DNA of 64,000 nucleotides from Asparagopsis taxiformis (lineage: Eukaryota; Rhodophyta; Florideophyceae; Bonnemaisoniales; Bonnemaisoniaceae): contig JALQPE010003117.1 of NCBI GenBank assembly GCA_030407315.1, forward strand, positions 1 through 64,000, given 5' to 3'. The notes under the pieces were generated by a model. The model made no database searches. It worked only from the letters and a program-made list of their open reading frames with translations, and was not told the DNA's origin. Position numbers and translations under genes: made by a program. Positions 22,401 through 31,439 of the stretch are shown here, one piece after another. Numbering within the stretch: position 1 is the stretch's first letter; each line of letters starts with the position of its first letter.

Positions 22401-22697
22401 ACCTTGCAGCGCCAGAAATTGTTCTTCCGTGCCCTGCGCAACCCAAGCGCCAAGGTCCGCGTATGTGAAACCTCCCGGCTTGTCCGTCAAGTCTGCGAAA
22501 CTTGAGTGGGCGAACAAATCCAGCAAGAGGCGGAGGAAGTCTTTGCCAGCGAGAGTAGTTTCGCGGGCGGCGCGACCTACGTTTCGACGTGTACCCATGT
22601 CACTAGAATCCTCCCAAGGGCTAGCGGGTTCGCGCAGAATTGGCACGGTTGCGTCGTCAACGATCGGATTGCTGTTGCGCCTGCGCTTATTCGTCAT
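19500..22697 (-). CDS. DNA amino-methyltransferase (beta class) fused to a SET domain
   Basis: This intact 1,065-aa single-exon ORF starts with ATG at 22697. Residues 1-400 are a helical region of unknown family with a basic N-terminus. The methyltransferase has motif IV DPPYN at residues 507-511, a GG..GIVFCS strand after it, then a long Asp/Glu/Ser insert, the segment QKSVALMMELI, and motif I DPFSGT at about 746. Motif IV before motif I is the beta-class order seen in M.RsrI/CcrM-type enzymes, and DPPY favours N6-adenine over N4-cytosine. The SET domain fills the C-terminus (about 895-1063): NAGRGLFAE, FINDP in place of the usual NHSC, NVEFV, and GQELYVHYG. The expected roles are methylation of DNA and of protein (probably histone) lysine. 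It is divergent from the ParB-dioxygenase gene. The fusion is unusual, and its origin could be a prokaryotic or phage methyltransferase captured by a transposon. Confidence 0.88.
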   Translation of the reverse strand: MTNKRRRNSNPIVDDATVPILREPASPWEDSSDMGTRRNVGRAARETTLAGKDFLRLLLDLFAHSSFADLTDKPGGFTYADLGAWVAQGTEEQFLALQGRLSMAFSGRSKNAGVEADVAEIVMAEMNVERAKQIVRLALPIAEFSRQDERIGQWVEHCILSGIVPQTFLIGCNMLPSPLQAPQRGEPSAFVLAPPETFEVLMYFQALSIIRNHNKNLPRRRIGDAAEEGNEAARVPAHRKSTNRACYVVQVLYHAWTDVAFAAKFSSFEELMAPYIIFDSSEHWFDVLDEGLFAPMEQKLDLYHDKAPLSHPDGYGGKVETRTSAQHSAFRDLVRKFFDRLQFLIVNPDLYTWPESDRWGALEIYLSSGNPDKLPAYFDTLDEDVMAVLRPAPQAADAEKVPKPVDDTPTRRNTGGRGLVPSTRHTTRLQLGPGRTSLTAQGPSPPSPSPHATEEQESEGQALAKDFLSKMSQYCRVYDVPFEDLVSADESREHVPITGNVQLILTDPPYNVRRKRNDSNSSYDRLTAEDMQASIEVFDELLRPGGHGIVFCSVLQFYEWFHYLETYKGPQSEGPTDAAASDDGSDEEEVTSMNSDSEASQHSGEESADEEEDEEEEDVVRNSVFFVDEVPLLFVRLPGHLYQMPGRKRYQRMNMAEVAIHFWKRGVPFKTGSEMVAYRNHGYMDGTYPAWCNVTINMPAIDSNEMVWRTRSTTGATVRVRAEQKSVALMMELISQHSQPGDIVVDPFSGTFATGKAAMSLPEHRVFVGSDMDKLCVARSLPKLCAVMSRVILSNNTDMRVTTEAKQSAEKFLASPSVTMRTQRERRIIEPPPGLPLYQRFPKYIRQYLWQLCPESIASHEHMEKPVHYWPPSLRRWLQTENPRVMRAHDCVAKKLSVRPSLIKHPNAGRGLFAEQTFNVGDEVCAYYGTVVYSDMSKESMRFAYGEGHMAITKETFLMYAIKLYATAEDDENIEHPIWIVPAPFCSAQFINDPRYLRGEDTPAEDTRRMANVEFVENYSSGSTGKKLKAKDLENPKIIVVRAIRDIRPGQELYVHYGTAFRAWN

Positions 22698-23034
22698 AAT
22701 GGAATGAGTGGAAATTCGGTACAGGATGGCGACCGCTCGGCGAGACAGTCAAATTTGACGACGTATCTCGTGACGTTTGCACTCTTTCGTGAGGAACACT
22801 GGTTGATATCGAACGGAACAGAGTATACGGGTACACAGCACTGGAAAGGTCTTGAAACCCGTAACCGGTGTAGGTAATAAGTTGTGACGGATACGTGGTA
22901 GAGAAAAATTTTAAAAAGATTGTGATTCCCTGTCTTTGAGTGTTGTACTGCACGGCCGCCATGGCGGCTGTGACTGCAGTCACATAGGTTGTCACAGGTG
23001 CATCACGCTTACCAGGTGAGCGACATCCGGACGG

Positions 23035-23225
23035 CCACTGGACATGGGGATGTCCAGCTCAGATGCATTGCTGGCCAGACCAGAAATTCTACAATTTCGG
23101 GCAGAAAAAATATTGCAAAAAACATCGATTTCGGCGGTCGATTGTGCCGTACGGCACATCCCCATCTCAAAAACATGTTCACATGTGCATGTTTTTGAGA
23201 ATAGCCCAAATTTTAATTCAAATCA
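23035..23225 (+). repeat. PR1 repeat, copy 2
   Basis: Carries GTCGATTGTGCCGTACGGCA, the CTCAAAAACATG hairpin and the closing CCCAAATTTTAATTCAAATC, in plus orientation. Confidence 0.9.
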
Positions 23226-23494
23226 GGATGCAGATATTCGTCTTCTAGCATTGTCAGAACACATTCGTATAACCACATTTGGAGAACCTGAGCCCAGAGC
23301 TATCGGTTTTGGCGGGAGCTAAGCCATATCTCATATAATCAGTAACTACTTCCCGCCAGCTGAGTGGTGGAACCCCTGCTATTTCTACCAACGAGACATA
23401 CGGGGTGTCAACTCGGCAATCGTATATGATTTGGGTGCTAAATTTATTCAAGAGACGAATGGGCTTCGAAAAGGAGCCCAACAACGTCTTCTTG

Positions 23495-23915
23495 TGATCC
23501 ATGGGTATAGGACTACTCTATTCTTCTCCAGGCTTCCACCATAGCCTCCTCCACCACCTCCGTTAATGGATCGAATATCCGAACCGCACCTCAACATGCT
23601 TTTCTTCTCATCCATGGGTACTGACATCTCACATGTTCTCCAGGCTTCCACCATAGCCTCCTCCACCTCCGTTAATGGAAATATCCGAACCGGACCTAAC
23701 ATGTTTCTTCTCATCCATGGGTACTGACATCGTTCTCCAGGCTTCCACCATAGCCTCCTCCACCTCCGTTAATGGAAATATCCGAACCGGACCTGAACAT
23801 GTGTTTCTTCTCATCCATGGGTACTGACATCTCACATGTTCTCAACATGTGAGATGTCAGTACCGGAGAAGTTCTCCAGGCTTCCTCCGTAGCCACCTCC
23901 TCCACCTCCGTCTGT
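23495..23915. repeat. Tandem array, about four units of 100-115 bp
   Basis: Units share CTCCAGGCTTCCACCATAGC, CCGTTAATGG and a run ending CTCATCCATGGGTACTGAC. They begin near 23500, 23611, 23713 and 23813. The last unit is rearranged by a 43-bp hairpin. Confidence 0.85.
23821..23863. repeat. Perfect hairpin, 20-bp arms with 3-nt loop
   Basis: GTACTGACATCTCACATGTT (23821-23840) and its exact reverse complement (23844-23863) flank CTC. It could form a cruciform; the tandem unit seems to have been folded back on itself here. Confidence 0.9.
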
Positions 23916-24450
23916 GGGAATCAACACAACATCACCACTGCGTCTTACCTCACATCCACATCTCTCCGGGATGAAAACGGACGGACGACATAGGGTTTGT
24001 AGACGTTTAGAATCTTGTTAGAAAAAAGTAAACGAAAGAGAACTTCTCTTTCATTGAATGATATCTCGTCCCTGTCGCAATATGTTCCATTTTCAATTTC
24101 TCGGGTTGCACACCCATCATGGGTGATCAAGGCCTGGATCGAACCCTCCGAGGGTCTTCGATCTTCGATGGATAGGACAGATAGTGGAAGGCTTTTAAGC
24201 CTGTGACCAAGCGGCTATTGATTGGTTGGAGGAAGGAAATTACAGAGGAAATATAGCTGAGTACGGTGCTCGCGATAGCTGTTAGGTTAAAGTCAAATAT
24301 GTTTTTCGATTATTTTTCGTACGGAAATGCCTTGCAAAAGACGATGCTTTGTCGTTCTCTTGGGGAGTCCGTTGCATTGCACTCAATTCGAGAGCATCGT
24401 CATGAAGGAGAGGATTCTTTCTGCTTGTTAGAATCGGTTTAGAGCAGATA

Positions 24451-24618
24451 GCTAATGCATTACTGGCCAGCCCAGAAATTGTAGAATTTCGGGCAGCAAA
24501 AATATTGTAAAAAACCTTGATTTGGGCGGGTCGATTGTGCCGTACGGCACACCCCCATCTCAAAAACATGTTCACATGTGCATGTTTTTGAGAATAGCCC
24601 AAATTTTAATTCAAATCA
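24451..24618 (+). repeat. PR1 repeat, copy 3
   Basis: Shares the family landmarks but lacks the outer GGACGTCC edge. About 100 bp after it (24619-24725, from GGTGTCTAATTTGGCCACAA) match 29845-29950 after copy 5, so copies 3 and 5 come from one longer duplicated segment. Confidence 0.88.
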
Positions 24619-24914
24619 TGGTGTCTAATTTGGCCACAACGGCCCCAGGCACCGGCCGCCGCCCCGAGCGGGGTCATCACTGGCTTCTGTAAGCACTAAC
24701 TGTGAGGCTAAATGGCGCCGAAAGATGGGTCGATTCCAGGCTTCAAGCCTAAGTTATGCTAGGGAGAAATCTTCTTCCGTGTTTCATAATGGTCCCGCCT
24801 TACTCCCTCAACACAAACACTACTCACCCATCACGTCATATTCCGTGCACTTTATATTAGTAGTGAACCGCCTGCTTAGTTGCTGCAATGCGTGGATGTA
24901 GGCAGCACACGACC

Positions 24915-25110
24915 TGAAATGGACGTCCGGTGGATGTCCAGCTCGATTGCACTGCTGGCCAGCCCAGAAATTCTAAAATTTCGGGCACAAAAAATCTTGC
25001 AAAAATCAACGATTTGGGCGGGTCGATTGTGCCGTACGGCACACCCCCATCTCAAAAACATGTTCACATGTGCATGTTTTTGAGAATAGCCCAAATTTTA
25101 ACTCAAATCA
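24915..25110 (+). repeat. PR1 repeat, copy 4
   Basis: A complete copy from GAAATGGACGTCCGGTGGAT to CCCAAATTTTAACTCAAATC, including the GTGCCGTACGGCAC palindrome. Confidence 0.9.
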
Positions 25111-25458
25111 GGGTGTTCCCCGGATAAAGGGGTGCTCGCAGCCGCCCCAAAAGCCGCCTAGCTTGACAGCTGTAATTTTAACACATTACACATCAAGGAC
25201 ACTGCCTGCTTCACGCCACCTCGTCAGGTTTCGAGAGCCCGACTCGGGCCCGTTCCGAACGGACACTCACATCTCGATTGCCTGTCTTGCATTCCAGCGG
25301 TCACGATAGGTGTGTACCTAACAAAATTTCGGTTGTATTGTGTTATTATTTCCAGCGATTGGCGTTCACGACCATTCTTCAACAACGTGAAACCTACCAT
25401 CCACATCACTCGAATACGTCAACGTCAACCATCTCTTTTCCTTTCCAACTCAACAACC

Positions 25459-28400
25459 ATGGCGGATACGCATTTCAGCAGTTTGTTTTCAACGGTTTGC
25501 GGCGATCAAGTGAGCGCGTCAGCGGAGTCGCGCGGACTCAAGCGCGGCGTCGATGTCAATTTGTTTGCGGACGTGGACGGTGCGGCTGTGCATATTGGGA
25601 CGGCTTCGGTGAGCACTGCTGGTGGCGATGTTGGCCTTCCGCGCACGCTGCACAACCACAAGCTGCCGGAAACCGACGAGGCGGACTATATCGTCGTGCG
25701 CAACATTGCGACTAAGGACAAGTTCAAGGACCTCCCGTTCCCGTACATGTTTGATGGCGCCGAGGGACCGCCGGAGACGATGGGTGGAGCATACGCCGCG
25801 GCGTTTTACCCTTGGGATACTCGGATGATGCGCCCCGCTGCGGAGGATGGCCCTAGCGACATTCGTACCCCTGCTGCAGCGTCAAACTTCAACGCAGCGA
25901 CGAACCAGGCCAGCTCGGGACGGATGCCCAGTACCGGTCCGGCAGGCGAAATCACTGGTTCGGGGGGTACGAAGCATCCAGCACGCTCCGTCCCGGTTTC
26001 GGGAGGCACGAAGCACCCTGCTCGCTCCAACGTCACCGAAGCTACTACGCAGGACGTAACCGAGGTGGACGACGAACCGGAGGTGGCGGAAAGCATTCGT
26101 GAGCAGCAGGGGACGCAAATTACGGTGCCCAAGTTTGTGACGTCGGATTACGTCGGAGAAGGAGCGACTGTGTTGGTGAGGCAGCTAGTGGAACCGGCCG
26201 TGACCCTTCGGGATGTGAAAGAAGACCACGTGGAGGACCTGCGCAACAATATGTTGGCTGTGGGGTATGTGAGCTCTTCGCGTATCACTGTGACGGTGCT
26301 GAGGTCGCAGAACACGCATCTGCCCGCCGACACGCGTCTGTTCCAGAATGGCAAATTCCATGCCAATGCGAACGTGACCGTGATCGACGGACTGCATCGT
26401 CTCAATGCTATGCATAGCATTGCGGATGACTTCACGCGCCTCACCCGTATGCACAGAACCAAGCTGCCACAGGACGCAAACCGCTTGCGCTGGGTTACTC
26501 AGCCTCTGGATGTGTACTACCTTCGCCGCAAGGACGACAGTGATCTTCAGCCTCATGAGATCATCCACAAGAGTGCAGAGTCGAACCATACGACTGGGAC
26601 GCAACTGACGGAGCGCTCCCTGGTTCGAATCTTGTCGTCCATCCAGCAGTTCATCCGTACGATTGCTGTTGCAAATAACGTGGAAAACGCTGGCGACTTG
26701 CGTGAGTCTGATGTCATCCGAACATTGTTCGAGGCGCAGTTCATGGGGATGATGAATTCAACGAACACGGCCCGGCGGTGGACGCGTTTGGCTATAGCAA
26801 CGCTGAAGCATCCTGTTCTCGACGAAGTGTTGCGTGAGCTGAACAATTCTGAGCGCCGCAACGAGATTGGGATAACGCACCTGGACCACAAGATAGTGCG
26901 CGAGTTGCTGGAAGAAAACTTTGTCTTCGTCTTGCGTGGTCTTTCGGAGTACTTGAACCCTGCTCATGGTGGACGTCCGGATGGACGCTTTGACGTGAAC
27001 GACTTCTATACATACGTCCGTCGCGTGACTGCAATAGCAAATTCTCTGTACGCTGCGTTTGGGCGCCCAAAGAGTATTATGCGCAAGTCATTTCTGAGCA
27101 CAGAGATGGCAATTGGGTCGGTTAAGCAGCCGAAGGAGTTGCAATGGCATCTCACCAATGCCATTGCAATGTATAGAGGGGACCGGAGCAGTGAGGTTCG
27201 AATGCGACGGAGAACCACGCGTTTACAGGATTTGGAAACGAACTTGAAAGAGTTTTTCAATCCGACATTGAAGAAGAAGACTAAGGCTCGACGCAAACGC
27301 CGCCCTTCTGCTGCCAATGTGAGACTCACTCACAAGAAGCAGCGGAATGTCGAACATGAGCCTGCTTCGCATGGCATCCGCCGCCGTTCACAGCGACTTC
27401 GCTCGACGGGGAGCACACGCCTCGAGGAAGAAGAGCCGGTTGTGGTACAACAATCCGCCGGGGAAGAAGAGCAGGCCGTTGTTGATAAACCCACCGATCA
27501 ACAACAAGCCACTGCTTCCGGTGATGAGGTTGACGAAGACTCCGCCCGTTCCCCCGATTCTGCCGTTGAGATTGTCCCCCAAGATAACCAACGTGCTGGT
27601 GCGACTCCCTCCAACCAAGAATCTGTCCATACCGCTTCGGACGAGGAAGACAAAAACGGTGCAGACGAGGGCCAAGTCGAAAGCAAGGGGGTCCGCGAAG
27701 TGACAATTACATTCACTGTTCCGGAAGGAGTGGAAGTCGATGAAGACGGTTACATCGTTCGTGACTCTCCTTCTGAACACGACCTCCTGTTCGACGACCG
27801 TATGCCATCTCTTCCTGACGATTTCGAAGTCAAAGACCGAGCCGAAGGGCATCATCTGGCGCAGCGTCCCGCGGACGTCATCGCATCGGTGAGGGTTGGC
27901 TGTCTGCCCCCGATTGAGCTCAGGTTGTTATTGGAGAGTGTGGAAATCGATGAGGAGGGCAGAGAGGTGAGGTATTTGAAGCAAGTGGCGATGGACCCTG
28001 TGTTTGAGGGGCTGCATATTCCGGAACAACATCGGGCTCGTCATCTTGTTTTGGAGATCGACACCATCTATCCGATGTTTTTCGCAGCGTGGAAGATGGC
28101 TGCCAAGGCGATGTGTGAGCCTACATCGACGTTTCTACCCTCGAGGCTGGACTTCGCCCAGGTTGCGCGAATGTCTACAAGCTGGAAGGATTCGTATGAG
28201 GCCGGCACTGGTATGGCGTACTTCCACAATTGCCGAACGGAAATCAACGAGCGAGGGTATACGGTGATGCACAATTTCGCGGATGTAAGCTACCTCGATG
28301 CGTCGGACAAGTTCCCATTTGACTTGGGTCTCATGGAAGAAATTCCTAACCAGGAATTGTTTCGGTACTTCTTGGGAACATGGGAGGGGGAGGAGGTGCA

Positions 28401-29373
28401 CAAGGACCCTGGGAACCGGCAGCTGTGGAGTCCCATTGTCAATACGGGGGACGATGAAACAGATGAGAAGAACCGGAATGAGGGGAGGGCTCGCTTCACG
28501 TCTACGCGCCACTGCCTGGTTGACTATGCCGAGAACGATGAGACGCATATCGACCGGTTCAAGTTTGTGACGCGGCGAGCCCTGCTGGATGTGTGGTTGG
28601 GAATCCTTGTCCGGCTGATAGGGCTGGAGGAGTGCGGTTTACCGGGAGAAAAACTTGTCATGCCGGCATCTGGGGGACGGTTTTTGATAACGGGAAAGGG
28701 GTGTCCTCGGCAGGTCCCACACAATGATTTCCCTGTTCCTCCTCGCGACCGCAAAGATCAACTTCCGGGTTACTTTGTTATTGCCAACGGAGATGACCCA
28801 TTCCCTATCTGGGTGTGTCCAGGGTCCCACAAGTACGTCTTTTCCAAAGCGCTGGAATTAGATATGTACGCCAAGACGATGAAGCTGAAGAAGGTAATCG
28901 TTCCGCCACGTTCAGTCTTCATCGGTCACGGCCATGTACAACATGCCGGGGCAGGGCATGTCGACAGAGTTGTGTCACACACGACAACGAGGTATCACAC
29001 GTATTTCAGGAATGCGTCGTATCCGATTCCCGACAATGTTTCGTTTGGTTTCATCAGGCGGTTGGGATTCGAAGAAGAAGTAATCGCCAATGCTCCGCGC
29101 CGGTCTGCCAGGCAAAGTCAACCGGCACCTGTCAATGTTCGCCACAAGACAGTTGTTCCCATCCCGGTCAAGAAAGATCGTAGGCCGAAGACAGGGCAGC
29201 TCGGAATCATGCGGATGAAGACGACAGAAGCTCCCAAGAAGAGAACCCTCACAGCGGGTGAAGAATTCATCTTGAGCAGATCAACTCCACAGTTGCCGAT
29301 AACGCCTATTCTGCCGGGAGATCCTGAATATAGTGGGGACGAAGAGGAAGAACAATTTCCGACGGCTAGATAG
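25459..29373 (+). CDS. ParB-like domain fused to a 2-oxoglutarate/Fe(II) dioxygenase
   Basis: This intact 1,304-aa ORF uses the ATG at 25459 in a good context (CAACCATGG); the open frame extends upstream without another ATG. Residues 175-190 contain two GGTKHPARS repeats. Residues about 225-330 resemble the ParB/sulfiredoxin N-terminal fold and end in VTVIDGLHRLNAM, the family's conserved G.HR segment at about 308. A helical middle, a basic KKKTKARRKRR stretch and an acidic low-complexity linker follow. The C-terminal part (about 900-1200) looks like a PhyH-type dioxygenase: PHND (H1088, D1090) as the HxD metal pair, CPGSHK, the distal His in GHVQHAGAG (about 1162) and R1178 in TTTRYHTYF for 2-oxoglutarate. 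ParB folds on dioxygenase-type proteins hint at DNA or nucleotide modification. The substrate is unknown; TET/JBP membership is possible but not shown. Confidence 0.78.
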   Translation: MADTHFSSLFSTVCGDQVSASAESRGLKRGVDVNLFADVDGAAVHIGTASVSTAGGDVGLPRTLHNHKLPETDEADYIVVRNIATKDKFKDLPFPYMFDGAEGPPETMGGAYAAAFYPWDTRMMRPAAEDGPSDIRTPAAASNFNAATNQASSGRMPSTGPAGEITGSGGTKHPARSVPVSGGTKHPARSNVTEATTQDVTEVDDEPEVAESIREQQGTQITVPKFVTSDYVGEGATVLVRQLVEPAVTLRDVKEDHVEDLRNNMLAVGYVSSSRITVTVLRSQNTHLPADTRLFQNGKFHANANVTVIDGLHRLNAMHSIADDFTRLTRMHRTKLPQDANRLRWVTQPLDVYYLRRKDDSDLQPHEIIHKSAESNHTTGTQLTERSLVRILSSIQQFIRTIAVANNVENAGDLRESDVIRTLFEAQFMGMMNSTNTARRWTRLAIATLKHPVLDEVLRELNNSERRNEIGITHLDHKIVRELLEENFVFVLRGLSEYLNPAHGGRPDGRFDVNDFYTYVRRVTAIANSLYAAFGRPKSIMRKSFLSTEMAIGSVKQPKELQWHLTNAIAMYRGDRSSEVRMRRRTTRLQDLETNLKEFFNPTLKKKTKARRKRRPSAANVRLTHKKQRNVEHEPASHGIRRRSQRLRSTGSTRLEEEEPVVVQQSAGEEEQAVVDKPTDQQQATASGDEVDEDSARSPDSAVEIVPQDNQRAGATPSNQESVHTASDEEDKNGADEGQVESKGVREVTITFTVPEGVEVDEDGYIVRDSPSEHDLLFDDRMPSLPDDFEVKDRAEGHHLAQRPADVIASVRVGCLPPIELRLLLESVEIDEEGREVRYLKQVAMDPVFEGLHIPEQHRARHLVLEIDTIYPMFFAAWKMAAKAMCEPTSTFLPSRLDFAQVARMSTSWKDSYEAGTGMAYFHNCRTEINERGYTVMHNFADVSYLDASDKFPFDLGLMEEIPNQELFRYFLGTWEGEEVHKDPGNRQLWSPIVNTGDDETDEKNRNEGRARFTSTRHCLVDYAENDETHIDRFKFVTRRALLDVWLGILVRLIGLEECGLPGEKLVMPASGGRFLITGKGCPRQVPHNDFPVPPRDRKDQLPGYFVIANGDDPFPIWVCPGSHKYVFSKALELDMYAKTMKLKKVIVPPRSVFIGHGHVQHAGAGHVDRVVSHTTTRYHTYFRNASYPIPDNVSFGFIRRLGFEEEVIANAPRRSARQSQPAPVNVRHKTVVPIPVKKDRRPKTGQLGIMRMKTTEAPKKRTLTAGEEFILSRSTPQLPITPILPGDPEYSGDEEEEQFPTAR

Positions 29374-29644
29374 CTTAACAACTACTACTTTAGGAAACAA
29401 TTATCGAGAATATAATCATCTCCTTTATCACTTTCAATCTATGAACCTAGTATAATGTACTTCCGTTCCATGCTTTCAAACTAGATTGTCCATTCCCTCG
29501 TGGGTTGGAGCATGATTTCCAGGACGATTCCCTCACATCTCTAGACTCGATGGTCTATGCTAGAAATAGCAGAACAATTGGGTTTGTACGTGCTTCATCG
29601 CCTACTTGCTTCCGGTAATGTGTGGACGTGCACGATACACGATC

Positions 29645-29844
29645 AACCTGAAATGGACGTCCGGTGGATGTCCAGCTCAGATGCATTGCTGGCCAGCCCA
29701 GAAATTCTACAATTTCGGGCACAAAAAAATATTGCAAAAAACATCGATTTGGGGGGTCGATTGTGCCGTACGGCACACCCCCATCTCAAAAACATGTTCA
29801 CATGTGCATGTTTTTGAGAATAGCCCAAATTTTAATTCTAATCA
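29645..29844 (+). repeat. PR1 repeat, copy 5
   Basis: A full copy from the GGACGTCC edge to AGCCCAAATTTTAATTC, followed by the segment shared with copy 3. Confidence 0.9.
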
Positions 29845-30030
29845 AGGTGTCTAATTTGGCCACAACGGCCCCAGGAACCGGCCGCCGCCCCGAGTGGGGT
29901 TGTCACTGGCTTCTGTAAGCACTAACTGTAAGGCTAAATGGCGCCTAATGACTGGTCGATTTCCGGCTCAACACGTCAGGGACAGGTCTTGGTCCTTGTT
30001 CCATCATGGTCCCGCCTCACTCTCTCACGA

Positions 30031-30105
30031 CCAACCTGAAATGGACGTCGGGTGGATGTCCAGCTCGATTGCACTGCTGGCCAGCCCAGAAATTCTAAAA
30101 TTTCC
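30031..30105 (+). repeat. PR1 repeat, copy 6 (truncated)
   Basis: Only the first 75 bp remain (CAACCTGAAATGGACGTC through AGCCCAGAAATTCTAAAATT). The palindromic core is missing. Confidence 0.85.
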
Positions 30106-30433
30106 GAAAAATCAATTTGGTGGCCCAGCATCTCCTGTGCCGAAAATTCCCGCAGTCACTTCTGATATACTATATCGTAGTAGTAGTAGTAGTCTAGACG
30201 TGTTTCGCACTTGTACGCATCAGGGAAGGCTGCACGGAAGGTTGAGACTACGCTACTTGTGTACCGCGTCGTCTGAAATAGCGAGTAGTGTTTGTTGTAT
30301 AGTTGTGGAGTATGCGTCTAGTGGTTTGTAAAGCTTGCAGAACGGGATAGGGATGTGGGTGGCCCTATTTTATGAGTACATGAGTACCAATATTCAGGGT
30401 TGACAAAGCGGAAAGTCATAGGCTCGTACATGT

Positions 30434-31098
30434 TTGAGATTGCATAGTGGAGAAAATATTTACATCGAAATTTACATGGAGCAGATGGAGGTTTTAAGGA
30501 TGAGGTATGAGAGGAAGAAAATTCTTCTGTGGTATGAGGATGTGTTCTGTGGAGGGATGGAATCTTGGGATGGTACAGGGGGAGGTGGAAATGTACGGAG
30601 TGCGGGTTTAGATTGGAGTGTGATTCGGAGAGGAGTGCCGACAAGCATATTATGGGGATTGGGGAGACGCTGCGGGGTGTTGGGGTAGTGAGGGCGGAGG
30701 AGGTGTTTAGGTGGGACCGTAGGAGGGTGCGGTTGAACGCCCCGAGAGGAGGGGTTTTTAGGAAAGTGAGGAGAAAGAGGGGGAGGGGGTGGCGTCTGTT
30801 CTGGCTGTGGTGAGTGGGGATGTGATGGAGAAGAAGGGGGTTATTGTATTTGGGGAGGGAGGGGAGTGGGAGGATGGGTGCGAAGTGGGGGGTTGATATG
30901 TGTTTCAGAGCGGGGAGGTTTCTGGGGAGACGGCGGGGGAGCGGGAGCGTGGGCCGGTGGTGGTGGTGTATACGGTATCGAAGATGCGGATGGCGTGGGG
31001 GCATGGAGCAGGTGAGGGAGGGAGGGGTGGAGCAGGTCGGGTACGGGATGGGGAGTGAGAGGTTTTGGAAGAGTAAGCTGCAGGGGAAGTTTGTGTAG
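30434..31098 (+). pseudogene. Possible decayed zinc-finger-like reading region
   Basis: The plus strand is strongly purine-rich. One frame (30565-30813) reads KCTECGFRLECDSERSADKH, which resembles the start of a Cys-Cys zinc finger, followed by a basic Arg-rich stretch. Open segments in other frames follow to 31098. The competing minus-strand ORF (31178-30318) is Pro/Leu/His-rich and looks like an artefact of base composition. No family is recognised and frames change several times, so this is a weak candidate. Confidence 0.22.
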
Positions 31099-31439
31099 AG
31101 GGCGAAGGAGAGGGGTTGAGGGTAGAGGAGAGAGGGTATTGAAGAACAATACGTTGCAAAGGTGATGGGGGAGAGCATGGTCGAGGAGATAGGGGGTGTT
31201 TTTCCCTATTCTGAGGTAGTATGAGGACTGGTTATACGAAATCTGTACGGTAGAGCAGAACAGTAGGTATGGAATGGAGGTGTGCACCGTGGAAGCGGGG
31301 ATAGGTAGCTGAAAATGCGTGCTAGAGTGGTATTGGGGGTGTTTGAGGTACAGTACGGGGGAGGTGAGCACCAACTGGAAGGCGGTGTGAGCGAGAGGAT
31401 GAAAAAATTAAAGACAAAATTGGAGTCCACCGACAAGGA

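Larger units (their letters stand above)
22698..25458. other. Divergent intergenic region full of repeats
   Basis: This 2.8-kb region separates the divergent methyltransferase-SET and ParB-dioxygenase genes. It holds three PR1 copies (23035, 24451, 24915) and the 23495-23915 tandem array. No conserved protein is encoded, and the small ORFs follow the repeats. It must contain the promoters of both genes, but I see no convincing TATA box. Confidence 0.6.
29374..30433. other. Intergenic region with PR1 copies and no gene
   Basis: Downstream of the ParB-dioxygenase gene this stretch holds PR1 copies 5 and 6, the 100-bp extension shared with copy 3, and a short TAG microsatellite near 30178-30192. 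No gene is supported. Confidence 0.55.

Noticed and set aside
19500..22697. Bacterial contamination as the source of the DPPY methyltransferase
   Set aside because: The same ORF contains a SET domain and acidic low-complexity inserts, and it lies between eukaryotic transposable elements.
30318..31178. 286-codon minus-strand ORF rich in Pro, Leu, His and Ser
   Set aside because: It mirrors the strong purine bias of the plus strand; no start context, domain or conservation supports it.
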